Made by a program: the position numbers and the translations under genes. Source: Actinomadura flavalba DSM 45200 (lineage in GTDB: Bacteria > Actinomycetota > Actinomycetes > Streptosporangiales > Streptosporangiaceae). From it: a stretch of DNA of 64,000 nt. The notes under the pieces are model-generated. The model worked only from the letters and a program-made list of their open reading frames with translations, did not search any database and was not told where the DNA came from. Shown piece after piece: positions 38,066-46,855 of the stretch. The stretch lies in NCBI RefSeq assembly GCF_000374305.1, contig NZ_KB894093.1, positions 1,674,001-1,738,000 on the forward strand, read 5' to 3'. Positions within the stretch are counted from its first letter, which is position 1. Each line of letters starts with the position of its first letter.

Positions 38066-39745
38066 ATGTCCAATACGTTGCGTTCCCGGACCGTCCGCGG
38101 CGACGGCGTCGACCTGGCCGTCTTCGAGCGCGGTGCCGGACCCGTCGTGCTCCTCCTGCACGGCTACCCCGACACCCACGCGGTCTGGGACGACGTCGCC
38201 GAACTGCTCGCCACCGGCCACCGCGTCATCACCTACGACGTGCGCGGCGCCGGGGAGTCGTCCCGTCCGCGCGGCCGGGACGCCTACCGGTTCGAGCACC
38301 TCATGGCCGACCTGCGCGCCGTGCTCGACGCCGTCGCGCCCGGCGAACGCGTCCACCTCGCCGGGCACGACTGGGGCTCCATCCAGGGATGGGAGGCCGT
38401 CTGCACGATGCCGGAGCGGTTCCTGTCCTACACGTCGATCTCCGGGCCGTCGCTCGACCACGTCGGGCGCTGGATGCGCGGGCTGCACCCCGGCGCGTCG
38501 CTGCGGCAGGGCCTGCACTCCTGGTACATCGCGTTCTTCCAGTCGCCGCTGCTGCCCGAGCTGAGCTGGCGCAGCGGGACCGGCGGCAAACTGCTCGCCC
38601 GGCTCGAAGGCGACGTCCACTTCGGCGGGACGCTCCCCGCCGACGGCGCGGCCGGCGTCGCGCTGTACCGCGCCAACGTCCCCGACCGGCTGCTGCGGCC
38701 CCGCGACCGGCGCACCGACGTGCCCGTGCAGCTCGTCGTCCCCGAGGACGACGCGTTCGTCACGCCCGCGCTCGCCGAGGCCGCGCGGCCGTTCGTCCGG
38801 GACCTGTGGATTCGCCGGGTCAAGGGACGGCACTGGATTCCGGCCGCCAAGCCCGAGCTGATCGCGCGGCTGGTGCGGGAGCACGTCGCGCAGACGTCCG
38901 GGGCGCCCGCGCGGGGGCTGGTGCGCGGGCAGGTCGCGGACAAGCCGGAGTTCGCGGGGCATCTCGTCGTCGTCACCGGAGCCGGGAGCGGCATCGGACG
39001 CTCCACCGCGCTCGCGTTCGCCGAACTGGGCGCCGAGGTCGTCGCCGCCGACATCGACGCCGCCGCCGCGGCCCGCACCGCCGACCTCGCGTCCGCGCTC
39101 GGGCCGCAGGCCACCGCGTACACCGTGGACGTGTCGGACGCCGACGCCATGGAGAAGTTCGCCGCGTCGCTGGACGTGCCGGACATCGTCGTCAACAACG
39201 CGGGCATCGGCATGGCCGGGGCGTTCCTCGACCACACGCCGGCCGACTGGGACCGGCTGCTCGGCGTGAACCTGTGGGGCGTCATCCACGGCTCGCGCCT
39301 CTTCGGCGCCCGCATGGTCGCGCGCGGCGAGGGCGGCCACATCGTCAACACCGCCTCGATGGCGGCGTACACGCCGTCGCGGGCGCTGCCCGCCTACAGC
39401 ACCAGCAAGGCGGCCGTCCTCATGCTCACCGAGTGCCTGCGCGCGGAGCTCGCCGCCGAGGGCATCGGCGTGTCCGCGATCTGCCCCGGCTTCATCGACA
39501 CCGCCATCACCCGCACGACCGCGTTCGTCGGCCTCTCCCCGGACGCGCAGTCGCGGCAGCGCCGCCGCGCCGTCCGCGCCTACGCGCGGCGCGGCTACGG
39601 GCCGGACCGGGTGGCCGAGCGGATCGTCGCGGCGGTCCGCTCGAACACGCCGGTCGTCCCGGTCGCGGCCGAGGCGCACGTGGCGCGGTTCGCCTCGCGC
39701 GTCTCGCCGGGGCTGCTTCGGGCGGCGGCGCGGCTGCGGGTCTGA
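38066..39745 (+). CDS. ephD: EphD-like fusion: alpha/beta hydrolase plus short-chain dehydrogenase
   Basis: The 559-aa protein has an epoxide-hydrolase-like N-terminal half (HGYPDTHAVWD oxyanion loop; nucleophile in GHDWGS). The C-terminal half is an SDR (VVTGAGSGIGRSTALAF for the cofactor; NNAGIG; active site S...YSTSK). The order and size match EphD of Mycobacterium tuberculosis. The substrate is probably a lipid epoxide or hydroxy intermediate, which is inference. Confidence 0.9.
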   Translation: MSNTLRSRTVRGDGVDLAVFERGAGPVVLLLHGYPDTHAVWDDVAELLATGHRVITYDVRGAGESSRPRGRDAYRFEHLMADLRAVLDAVAPGERVHLAGHDWGSIQGWEAVCTMPERFLSYTSISGPSLDHVGRWMRGLHPGASLRQGLHSWYIAFFQSPLLPELSWRSGTGGKLLARLEGDVHFGGTLPADGAAGVALYRANVPDRLLRPRDRRTDVPVQLVVPEDDAFVTPALAEAARPFVRDLWIRRVKGRHWIPAAKPELIARLVREHVAQTSGAPARGLVRGQVADKPEFAGHLVVVTGAGSGIGRSTALAFAELGAEVVAADIDAAAAARTADLASALGPQATAYTVDVSDADAMEKFAASLDVPDIVVNNAGIGMAGAFLDHTPADWDRLLGVNLWGVIHGSRLFGARMVARGEGGHIVNTASMAAYTPSRALPAYSTSKAAVLMLTECLRAELAAEGIGVSAICPGFIDTAITRTTAFVGLSPDAQSRQRRRAVRAYARRGYGPDRVAERIVAAVRSNTPVVPVAAEAHVARFASRVSPGLLRAAARLRV

Positions 39746-39748
39746 GGG

Positions 39749-40189
39749 TCAGCCCAGGTCGGGGAAGCGGGCGATCCAGCGGCGCTGCCAGGGGGTCTCG
39801 ACGGCGCGCGGGTGGTGGTGCGCGCGGACCCAGGTGATCGCGTCGGCGGGCGAGAGCCCGTCCAGCACGGCCAGGCACGCGAGCGCGGTCCCGGTCCGGC
39901 CGACGCCGCCACCGCACGCCACCTCGACCCGTTCGCCGTCACCGGCCCTGCGGTGCAGCTCCCGCAGGACGGTGGCGGCGTGCACGTGGTCACGCGGCAG
40001 CAGAAAGTCGGGCCACTCCACCCACGTCGCGGCCCAGCCGATGCCCGCACCGTGCGCCCGCCGAAACCGCGGCGTCCCCAAATAGACCCCGAACTCGGGC
40101 TCCACCCCACCCGGAAGCGGCTTCCGCAACCCCCGCCCCCGAACGAAAGCCCCCTCGGGCAACTCAATCGCACCACTGAGACGCTCCAT
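39749..40189 (-). CDS. Dual-specificity/tyrosine phosphatase-like protein
   Basis: The 146-aa protein has VEVACGGGVGRTGTALA, a C-x5-R-T P-loop of the protein-tyrosine phosphatase fold, with the usual leading His replaced by Ala. A WPDFLLP segment lies about 40 residues before it, where the general-acid Asp (WPD loop) is expected. The start is ATG 40189 or one three codons upstream. It ends 3 bp after the convergent ephD stop. Confidence 0.82.
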   Translation of the reverse strand: MERLSGAIELPEGAFVRGRGLRKPLPGGVEPEFGVYLGTPRFRRAHGAGIGWAATWVEWPDFLLPRDHVHAATVLRELHRRAGDGERVEVACGGGVGRTGTALACLAVLDGLSPADAITWVRAHHHPRAVETPWQRRWIARFPDLG

Positions 40190-40316
40190 GATCACCATTA
40201 TGCGCCCCCGCCCCAAATGCGGGGAACCGTGGAAAAACCGTAGCCCGGGGCGGCTTGCTGCGGTGGATCGTCCGCCCCCGCCGCCTGGTCCGCGCCGAGG
40301 GGCGGAACGGGGCCGG

Positions 40317-40787
40317 TTAGGCGAGGGGGTACTTCATGCCCTGGTGGGTTGGGCGGAAGCCTATTTTTTGGTAGAAGCGGATGGACTGGGGGCGTTGGCG
40401 GTCGGTGGTGAGCTGGACGACGCGGCAGCCTCGGGTGCGGGCCTGGTCGATGGCCCAGGTGATCATGAGCTGGCCGACGCCGTTGCCGCGTTGCTCGGCG
40501 GCGACGCGGACGCCCTCGATCTGGGCGCGCTCGCCGCCGGTGTAGGTGAGGGACGGGATGTAGGTCAGTTGCAGCGTTCCCGCGATGGCGCCGTCGATCT
40601 CCGCGATGATGATCGCGTTGTTCGGGTCCTTGTCGATCGCGTCGAACGCGGTGAAGTACGCCTCGGGGATGACGTCGCCCGTGGCCTCGCGGGTCGCGCC
40701 GAGGGGGTCGTCGGCGAGGAGGCGGACGACCGCGGGCAGGTCGGCGCGGGCGGCCTCGCGGAACGTCACTTCTGCATCACGGTGCAC
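40317..40787 (-). CDS. GNAT-family N-acetyltransferase
   Basis: The 156-aa protein has the GNAT core: IEGVRVAAEQRGNGVGQLMI carries the acetyl-CoA pyrophosphate-binding R/Q-x-x-G-x-G/A loop, and SIRFYQKIGFRPTHQGMKY closes the fold. GTG 40787 is chosen because REAARADLPA follows soon after. The acceptor substrate is unknown. Confidence 0.88.
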   Translation of the reverse strand: MHRDAEVTFREAARADLPAVVRLLADDPLGATREATGDVIPEAYFTAFDAIDKDPNNAIIIAEIDGAIAGTLQLTYIPSLTYTGGERAQIEGVRVAAEQRGNGVGQLMITWAIDQARTRGCRVVQLTTDRQRPQSIRFYQKIGFRPTHQGMKYPLA

Positions 40788-40834
40788 GTCAGCCAGGCTA
40801 TCCGTCCGGAATACCCGGTGGGTCACCGCGACTT

Positions 40835-40859
40835 GTAGTACTACGCGATGTAGTACTAC
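40835..40859. promoter_or_regulatory. Two tandem GTAGTACTAC palindromes upstream of the WhiB gene
   Basis: The perfect 10-bp palindrome GTAGTACTAC occurs at 40835-40844 and again at 40850-40859, 15 bp apart start to start and 60 bp before the WhiB ATG. The pair looks like a double operator at or near the promoter. The binding protein is unknown. Confidence 0.6.
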
Positions 40860-40918
40860 GTTGGGTGGAAGACAATCCACCCCGTCCGCCCGGCGACCCA
40901 CGCCGCAGGGAGACTTCA

Positions 40919-41236
40919 ATGCCGAAGCCCAGCACCGAGGAACACTGGAGCGACCACGCCATCTGCCGTGGCGCCGACCCCGACCTCTTCTTCCCGATCG
41001 GCTACGCGGCGTCCCTGCTCCAGGAGCAGGAGCGCGCCGCCAAGCAGATCTGCGGGAACTGCCCGGTCATCGCCGACTGCCTGACCTGGGCCCTCAAGGT
41101 CGGCGAGCCCGACGGCGTCTGGGGCGGCACCAACCCGGAGGAACGCCGCATGCTGCGCCGCACCGCCGAGGCCCCGGCCCGCCGCAGGCTACCGGTCATC
41201 ACCGTCCGGGGTGACCTGTCCGCCGAAGCCGCCTGA
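40919..41236 (+). CDS. WhiB-family Fe-S transcriptional regulator (WhiB1/WblE-like)
   Basis: The 105-aa protein has four Cys ligands for a [4Fe-4S] cluster (C16, C45, C48, C54 in CRGAD...ICGNCPVIADC). The beta-turn GVWGGTNPEERR (66-77) and a basic tail (RRKR-like, here PARRRLP) follow. Such proteins act with the primary sigma factor and respond to NO or redox. GGGAG precedes ATG 40919 at 7 nt. The C-terminal extension beyond RRRLP is slightly longer than in WhiB1. Confidence 0.94.
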   Translation: MPKPSTEEHWSDHAICRGADPDLFFPIGYAASLLQEQERAAKQICGNCPVIADCLTWALKVGEPDGVWGGTNPEERRMLRRTAEAPARRRLPVITVRGDLSAEAA

Positions 41237-41350
41237 AACTCGTCCCGGAGTGACCACGATCCGCCCCGGGTTCGGTGCAACAGGGCACATAGCGCTGCGG
41301 CTCCCGTAGGCAGAATGGGACCGGCGTCCCAACTCCGGAACGGGAGCGGC

Positions 41351-42538
41351 ATGAGCGGTCCTGTGCCCTTGATGCTGACCGAGCAGGTCTTCGACCGGCT
41401 CGCCCGGGGCGTCCCCGACCCCGACGTCGCCGCCTTCGTGCGCCGCGGTGCCCACAGCGTGACGCGGCTGCTCCTGCGCACCGTCGCCGAAGACCCCGCC
41501 GCCGCCTCCGCGTTCGCCGACCTGGCGGCGCTGGAGCGACGGGCGCCGCACGCGGTCGCCCGCGTCCTGCGGCATCCCGCCGTCGGAGCGTGGGCGCGCG
41601 TCGCCTGCGGCCTGACGACGGCCGGGGACGCCGCCGCACCCGCGCGGATGCGCGCCGTCGCCGCGTCCGCCGCCGCGCGCGCCGGGATCGCGCACCGCGC
41701 CGTGCTCCCCGCCGACGACGGCCTGGTGATGCTGCCGTCGCTGGGCGCGGCGCGCACCGACGAGACCGCGGGCACCGTTGTCGTCGCCGACGGGCGCCTG
41801 TCCGTCGACGGCCGTCCCGTGCCGCACGACACCGGCTGCGAGACGCCGCACTGGCAGGGCCTGCGCGTCCTGCGCGCGCGAGGCCCGCACGGCGCGCTGC
41901 GCCTCACCCTGGACGACCTCGACCCGTTCCGATTCCCCAGCCACGCCGCCGGACGCCTGGACGCCGTCGAGACGGCCCGCTGGGCGGCGATCCTGCGCGG
42001 CGCGTGGACGCTGCTCGGCCGCGACCACCCGGCCGCCGCCGCCGAGGTCCGCGCCCTGGCGTCCACCCTCACCCCGATCGACGGCTACCGGGGCGGGACG
42101 TCCCGCGCCGCCTTCGGCTGCGTCGCCACGACGCCGCCGCGCGACCCGGTCACCTTCGCCGAGACGCTGGTGCACGAGGCGCAGCACGCCAAGCTGACCG
42201 TCCTGCTCGACCTGGTCGACCTCGCCCGCGACGAGGGCGTCCGCCGCTACCCGGCCGCCTGGCGCGCCGACCCCCGGCCGCTCGGCGGCCTGCTGCACGG
42301 CGCGTACGCCCATGTCGGCGTCGCCGCGTTCTGGCGCCGCCGGCACGCCGCCGGGGGCGGCGAGGAGGCGCACGCCCGCGCGCTGCGCTGGTGGTCGGCC
42401 GCGGGGACCGCCCTCGCCACCGTCGAGGACAGCGGCGCGCTCACCCCGCTCGGGCACCGCTTCGCCGCCGGGCTGCGCGCCGCCCTCGCCGAGCTGTCCC
42501 CGCACCGCGCGACGGCCGCGCCGGGACGGTACGCCTAA
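41351..42538 (+). CDS. HExxH-motif peptide-modification protein (aKG-HExxH beta-hydroxylase-like)
   Basis: The 395-aa protein contains LVHEAQHAKL (His275, Glu276, His279) and downstream GALTPLGHRFAAGLRAAL, the pattern of HExxH-motif proteins found beside radical-SAM or FxSxx-COOH peptide systems. Some members are alpha-ketoglutarate-dependent peptide beta-hydroxylases. Upstream sequence is Arg/Ala-rich with few motifs. GGGAG precedes ATG 41351 at 5 nt. The neighbour ending convergently at 42535 is an FxsT-like protein, so this locus is probably a peptide-modification cluster. The substrate is unproven. Confidence 0.82.
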   Translation: MSGPVPLMLTEQVFDRLARGVPDPDVAAFVRRGAHSVTRLLLRTVAEDPAAASAFADLAALERRAPHAVARVLRHPAVGAWARVACGLTTAGDAAAPARMRAVAASAAARAGIAHRAVLPADDGLVMLPSLGAARTDETAGTVVVADGRLSVDGRPVPHDTGCETPHWQGLRVLRARGPHGALRLTLDDLDPFRFPSHAAGRLDAVETARWAAILRGAWTLLGRDHPAAAAEVRALASTLTPIDGYRGGTSRAAFGCVATTPPRDPVTFAETLVHEAQHAKLTVLLDLVDLARDEGVRRYPAAWRADPRPLGGLLHGAYAHVGVAAFWRRRHAAGGGEEAHARALRWWSAAGTALATVEDSGALTPLGHRFAAGLRAALAELSPHRATAAPGRYA

Positions 42539-45072
42539 AGCGGCATCGGGTCGAAGTCGTACTCGATGCGCCGTCCGGCGTCGAGCAGCGGCGCCCAGGG
42601 GCTGTCGTCACCGAGCCGCTCGACGAGCCAGGCCACCGCCCACTCGCGCAGGACGGCCCCCTCCTCGGCGTCGGCGCCGCCCAGCGCGATGAGATCGAGC
42701 GCGAGGTTGGCCATCGTGACGAACGTCATCGGGTTCTCCTCGCCGAGGAGCGCCAGCACGCGCCGGTGGGTCGCGCGGCCGAGGTCGGCGGCCTCGCGGA
42801 ACCGGCCGAGCGCCGCCAGGTCGCCCGCGAGGCACTGCGCGGCGATCAGCGTGAACTGGTGGTCCTCGCCCAGCGACGCGGTGAGCGCCGCGTGAGCCTC
42901 CCGGTCGAGCGCGTGGGCCGCGGCCGCGTCGCCGGAGAGCCGGTGCAGCAGGGCCAGGTTGCTCGCGGTCATGTGCGTATAGGGGTGGTCGGCGGAGTAC
43001 ATGCGCGCGTACGCGTCCAGCGCGGAGTGCGTCAGCCGGGTGGCCTGGGGCAGGTCGCCCGCGACCCGCGCGGTGTTGGCGAGCAGCAGCGACGCCGCCA
43101 CCGTGTCGGGGTGCACGTCGCCGTGGCGGCGCCGCATGCGGTCGAGGACGTCGGCCGCGAACTCGACCGACTCGGGCGAGCCGCCCTCGGCCAGCCGCAT
43201 CGCGATGGCGAGGTCCTTCGTGCAGCGGAGCGTGAACGCGTGGTCGGGCCCGAACGCGGCCTCCTGCGCGGCGAGGAGTTCCTCGCCCATGAACTGCGCC
43301 AGCTCGAAGTCGCCGCCGAGCCGGATCGCGCGGATCTGGTTGGCGCGGACGATGCTCAGCAGCGCGTTGCTCGCGCCCTCGCGCTCGGCCAGGGTGGCGT
43401 GGATGTCGGTCAGCAGCTCGACGGCCTCGGCGTAGTGGCTGCTGAGCACCAGGCCGACGGCGTAGTTGGTGCGGGCGGTCAGGGTGAGGTAGCCGGTCGC
43501 GCCGAACGCCTTGACGTGGCCGTCCACCGAGGACCGCGACAGGTTCAGCGCGTCGGTGAACCGGCCGGCCGACCGGAGGTCGATGATGTAGTTGTTCGTG
43601 AGCCGCAGGACCTCGGTGTGGTCGTCGGGCACCCCGCGCTCGCGCGCCGTCTCTAGCGCCGCCTCGTCGGTCGCGAAGGCGTCGGCGAACCGGCTCGCCC
43701 GGCGCTGCGCGGACCCGAGGTGACGCCGCATCGCCAGTACGTCGGTCATGTCCGACTCGGGGTCGGCGGTCCACGCAGTGGCGCACCGTTCGGCCAGGCG
43801 CAGCGCCGCACCGATGTTGCCGGACTGGTAGAGGAAGCGGACGACGCTGCGCAGCAGGAACCGGACGCGCCCGTCGCCGCTGTCCACCGCGCCGGACGGT
43901 TCCACGTGCGCGGCCAGCCGCAGGTAGGCGGGCCAGGTGGTGGCGTCGTCGGGGTCGCGCGGATCGGCGGCGGCGAGCAGCAGGTGGGCGGCGTTCCGCA
44001 GCCGCTCGCTCTCCTGCGGCGACACGTTCTCGCGCAGCCAGCGCTGGAGGACGCGGTGCAGCTCGAACGTCCGGCGCCGTGGGTCGACCTTGAGCAGCGA
44101 GAACCGGCCGAGTTCGCGGACGGCGCGGTGGAACTTGATCGGATCGCTGAGGATCTCGCGCAGGCCCGGGTCGAGCGCGTCGGTGCCGCCGGTGAGGACG
44201 GCGCGCGGGATCGGCGCCGGTCCGAAGTGGGCGACGACCCGCAGCACCTCCAGCGCGGTCGGCTGCGCCCGCCGCAGCTCGGACATGGCGACGTCCCAGG
44301 AGGCGGAGACCGCCGCGGTGTCGGGGTGGCGGCCTTGGTCGAGCAGTTCGGAGGTGCGGCGTTCGAGCAGCGCGAGGTACTCGTCGAGGGGGAGCCCGCT
44401 GGCGTGGTGCAGGGCGCTCGCCTGGTCGAGCACGATCGGCAGGTGGCCGAGCGCCTCGGCGAGCTGGTCGGCCTCGTCGGGGTCGACGCCGGGGATGCGG
44501 CGGCCGAGGAAGTCGGCGCTCTCCTCCTTGGTGAACACGTCCACGCCGAGCGTGCGGACGTCCTCGCGCCATTCCAGGTTCTGCGAGGTGATGACGACCT
44601 GGCCGGGGCCGTCGGGCACCCACTCCAGGACCTTCAGCGGCTCGGTGGCGTTGTCGAAGACCAGCAGCCAGTTGGCGACCGGGACGCCGCTGGAGAGCGC
44701 CCGCAGCACCTCGCGCGCGGCGTCCTCGGCGGCGACGGCGCCGGCGGCGCCGAGGCCGAGTTCGGGCGCGAGCCGGGCGAGCGCGGCGGGGATGAGACCC
44801 TCCTGTTCGGCCGGAATCCACCAGACGAGGTCGAAGTCCTCGCGGTGGCGGTGCGCGTACTCGATGGCGACCTGGGTCTTGCCGACGCCGCCGAGGCCGC
44901 GCAGCGCGACCGGGCCGGACGCGGCGGCGGCGCCCGGCGCGGGCAGCAGCAGCGTGACCTGGGCGGCTCCGGAGCGCATGTCGTCGAGCAGGTCCTCGCG
45001 TCCGGTGAAGTTGCGGTTGCGGGAGGGGACGCCGCCCCAGATCCGCGCGCTGCCCGGTGCCCCGGCCGTCAT
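42535..45072 (-). CDS. fxsT: FxsT-like NB-ARC/TPR protein (FxSxx-COOH system)
   Basis: The 845-aa protein begins with IWGGVPSRNRNFTGREDLL, typical of FxSxx-COOH-system TPR proteins. An NB-ARC NTPase follows with P-loop GLGGVGKT (59-66) and Walker B-like WLLVFDNA. The C-terminal half is a row of about ten tetratricopeptide units (for example ADHPYTHMTASNLALLHRLS). It probably binds partner proteins or peptides in an NTP-dependent way. ATG 45072 follows GAGGAG. No FxsB radical SAM gene is in the window. Confidence 0.88.
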   Translation of the reverse strand: MTAGAPGSARIWGGVPSRNRNFTGREDLLDDMRSGAAQVTLLLPAPGAAAASGPVALRGLGGVGKTQVAIEYAHRHREDFDLVWWIPAEQEGLIPAALARLAPELGLGAAGAVAAEDAAREVLRALSSGVPVANWLLVFDNATEPLKVLEWVPDGPGQVVITSQNLEWREDVRTLGVDVFTKEESADFLGRRIPGVDPDEADQLAEALGHLPIVLDQASALHHASGLPLDEYLALLERRTSELLDQGRHPDTAAVSASWDVAMSELRRAQPTALEVLRVVAHFGPAPIPRAVLTGGTDALDPGLREILSDPIKFHRAVRELGRFSLLKVDPRRRTFELHRVLQRWLRENVSPQESERLRNAAHLLLAAADPRDPDDATTWPAYLRLAAHVEPSGAVDSGDGRVRFLLRSVVRFLYQSGNIGAALRLAERCATAWTADPESDMTDVLAMRRHLGSAQRRASRFADAFATDEAALETARERGVPDDHTEVLRLTNNYIIDLRSAGRFTDALNLSRSSVDGHVKAFGATGYLTLTARTNYAVGLVLSSHYAEAVELLTDIHATLAEREGASNALLSIVRANQIRAIRLGGDFELAQFMGEELLAAQEAAFGPDHAFTLRCTKDLAIAMRLAEGGSPESVEFAADVLDRMRRRHGDVHPDTVAASLLLANTARVAGDLPQATRLTHSALDAYARMYSADHPYTHMTASNLALLHRLSGDAAAAHALDREAHAALTASLGEDHQFTLIAAQCLAGDLAALGRFREAADLGRATHRRVLALLGEENPMTFVTMANLALDLIALGGADAEEGAVLREWAVAWLVERLGDDSPWAPLLDAGRRIEYDFDPMPL

Positions 45073-45184
45073 AGGACGCTCCTCGGAAAATTCGGCGAAC
45101 AATTCATTCTAAGCGCGGGCCCGGGGGACCGTCCGGCATTCTTCGGCGTCCTGGTGCATGATGGGGGGACGTGGAAGGAGCGGG

Positions 45185-45400
45185 ATGTCGTCGACGTCTT
45201 CATCGGACATTCAGTGCGCACTGTCTGATCTGTCCGAAATATCTCTTTCGGCAATGCTCGCGTGGCCACGGTCGGCCACCGACGAGCCCCTGCGCCTCCT
45301 GCGCGACCGTCAGCACGGCATCCCCGACCCCCTTTTCAGCGGCTCGCCCGACTACGCGCCCGCCGCCGAGCACGCCCCACCGGCGGAAGCGACGCGATGA
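45185..45400 (+). CDS. 71-aa peptide, candidate precursor or partner of the adjacent system
   Basis: ATG 45185 follows GGAAGGAG at 4 nt, and the stop codon overlaps the next ATG as ATGA. The peptide has a Ser/Leu-rich front (DIQCALSDLSEISLSAMLAW), a middle EPLRLLRDRQHGIPDPLFSG and an acidic/Pro tail. It does not end in FxSxx, so it is not a standard FxsA. The start DLSEISLSAML could act as a leader recognised by a maturase; this is inference. Confidence 0.6.
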   Translation: MSSTSSSDIQCALSDLSEISLSAMLAWPRSATDEPLRLLRDRQHGIPDPLFSGSPDYAPAAEHAPPAEATR

Positions 45401-46848
45401 CCGGCGCACCGCCCCCCGCGCCGTTCCCCGGGGAGCGTCCCTACCGCGCCGACGAGGGCCACCTGTTCTTCGGCCGGGAACGTGAGGCGGGCGACGTCGC
45501 CGCGCTGTGGCTCCGCTCGCCGCTCACCGTCGTGCACGGCCCCGCCGGGGCGGGCCTGTCGTCGCTGCTGGCGGCGGGCGTCCTGCCCCGGCTGCGCGGC
45601 GAGCGCGGCACCGTGGCGCACGTCGCGCCGCTCGTCATGCCCGCCGACCACCCGTCCGGCGCGCTCACCGGCCCCACGCCCGACGAGTACGCGCTGATCC
45701 GCGGCTGGGCGCCGCACCTGCGGGCCGAGGCCGCCGCCGAGACGTCGCTCGGCCGCGCCCTGGCCGGGCCGCCGCGCCCGCCCCGGCTGCTGCTCGCCGT
45801 CGACCAGGCCGAGAACGCCGTCCGCGCCCGGACGACCGGCGCGCTGCGGGAACTGCTCGGCGAGACGGCGCGGCGGCATCCGACGGCGCGGCTGCTGCTG
45901 GCCGTCCGCTCGGAGCACCTGGCCCCGCTGCTCGGCGCCCTGCCCGGAGCGCCGGCGACGTACCGGCTGCCCCCGCTGCGGCCCGGCCCGGCCGCGGCGG
46001 CCCTCGCGGCCGCCGTCGCCGCGACCGGCGTCCGGCGGATCGCGCCCGCCGCCGTCGCCGCGCTGGCCGGGCGGTTCGGCCGCCGCAACGACGCGCCGGT
46101 GCCCGGATCGCTCGTGCAGGACGTCGCGCACGGCCTGTGGGACGCCTGGCCGCCCGGCGAACCGGCGGCCGGGCCGGACACGTTCGCCGGTCCCGGGCCG
46201 GTGCGCTGGGCCGCCGCCGGGATCTGGCGGGCGGTGTGCCGGACGGCCGCCCTGCACGACCGCGAACCGGCCGACCTCGTCGCGGCGCTGGCCGCCGACC
46301 CCGGTCCCGAACGGCTCGGCGACGCCGTCGCGGCGACGCTGACCGACCGGCACCTGCTCGCGGACGGCGCCCTCGCCGGGCCCGCGCTCACCGCGCCGCT
46401 GCGCCTCCTCGCCCGGTCCGCCGACGAGCGGGAGCCCTACGTCCCGTCGGCGGCGGACTGGCTCGACGACGCCGCGCACGCCCGCGCCACCGGATCGCCC
46501 GACCTCGCCGCACATGCCGCGCTGCGCGCCCTGACCGCCGCCGACCGTCCCGTCGACCGGCTCACCGCCGAACTGCTGCTCGGCGACCTCGCGCGCGACG
46601 GCGGCCGGTACGCCGACGCCGAGGCCCGCTACCGGCAGGCGGCGCAGTCGGCCGAGACGCTCGGGCGCCGCGCCCTGGTCGGCGCGCTGCTCACCGCCGT
46701 CGGGCGGCTGCGGCTCGCCTCGGGCGACTCGCCCGGCGCCGCCCGCCTCCTGCACGCCGCCACCGACCGCACGCCCGGCGTCCGCGCGCCCCGCGAAGAC
46801 CTCGAACGCCTCTTCGCCGCCGGGCGCGCGGTCCGCCGCGCCACCTGA
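45397..46848 (+). CDS. nSTAND1-type STAND NTPase with degenerate Walker A
   Basis: The 483-aa protein begins PFPGERPYRADEGHLFFGRE, the entry motif of nSTAND1 NTPases. Its P-loop reads GPAGAGLSS (48-56), so the Walker A Lys is replaced by Leu54. LLLAVDQAENAV corresponds to Walker B. An alpha-helical/TPR-like tail follows (RYADAEARYRQAAQSAETLG). Nucleotide hydrolysis is probably lost, leaving a scaffold or pseudo-NTPase. It is translationally coupled to the 71-aa peptide. Confidence 0.8.
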   Translation: MTGAPPPAPFPGERPYRADEGHLFFGREREAGDVAALWLRSPLTVVHGPAGAGLSSLLAAGVLPRLRGERGTVAHVAPLVMPADHPSGALTGPTPDEYALIRGWAPHLRAEAAAETSLGRALAGPPRPPRLLLAVDQAENAVRARTTGALRELLGETARRHPTARLLLAVRSEHLAPLLGALPGAPATYRLPPLRPGPAAAALAAAVAATGVRRIAPAAVAALAGRFGRRNDAPVPGSLVQDVAHGLWDAWPPGEPAAGPDTFAGPGPVRWAAAGIWRAVCRTAALHDREPADLVAALAADPGPERLGDAVAATLTDRHLLADGALAGPALTAPLRLLARSADEREPYVPSAADWLDDAAHARATGSPDLAAHAALRALTAADRPVDRLTAELLLGDLARDGGRYADAEARYRQAAQSAETLGRRALVGALLTAVGRLRLASGDSPGAARLLHAATDRTPGVRAPREDLERLFAAGRAVRRAT

Positions 46849-46855
46849 CCACCGC

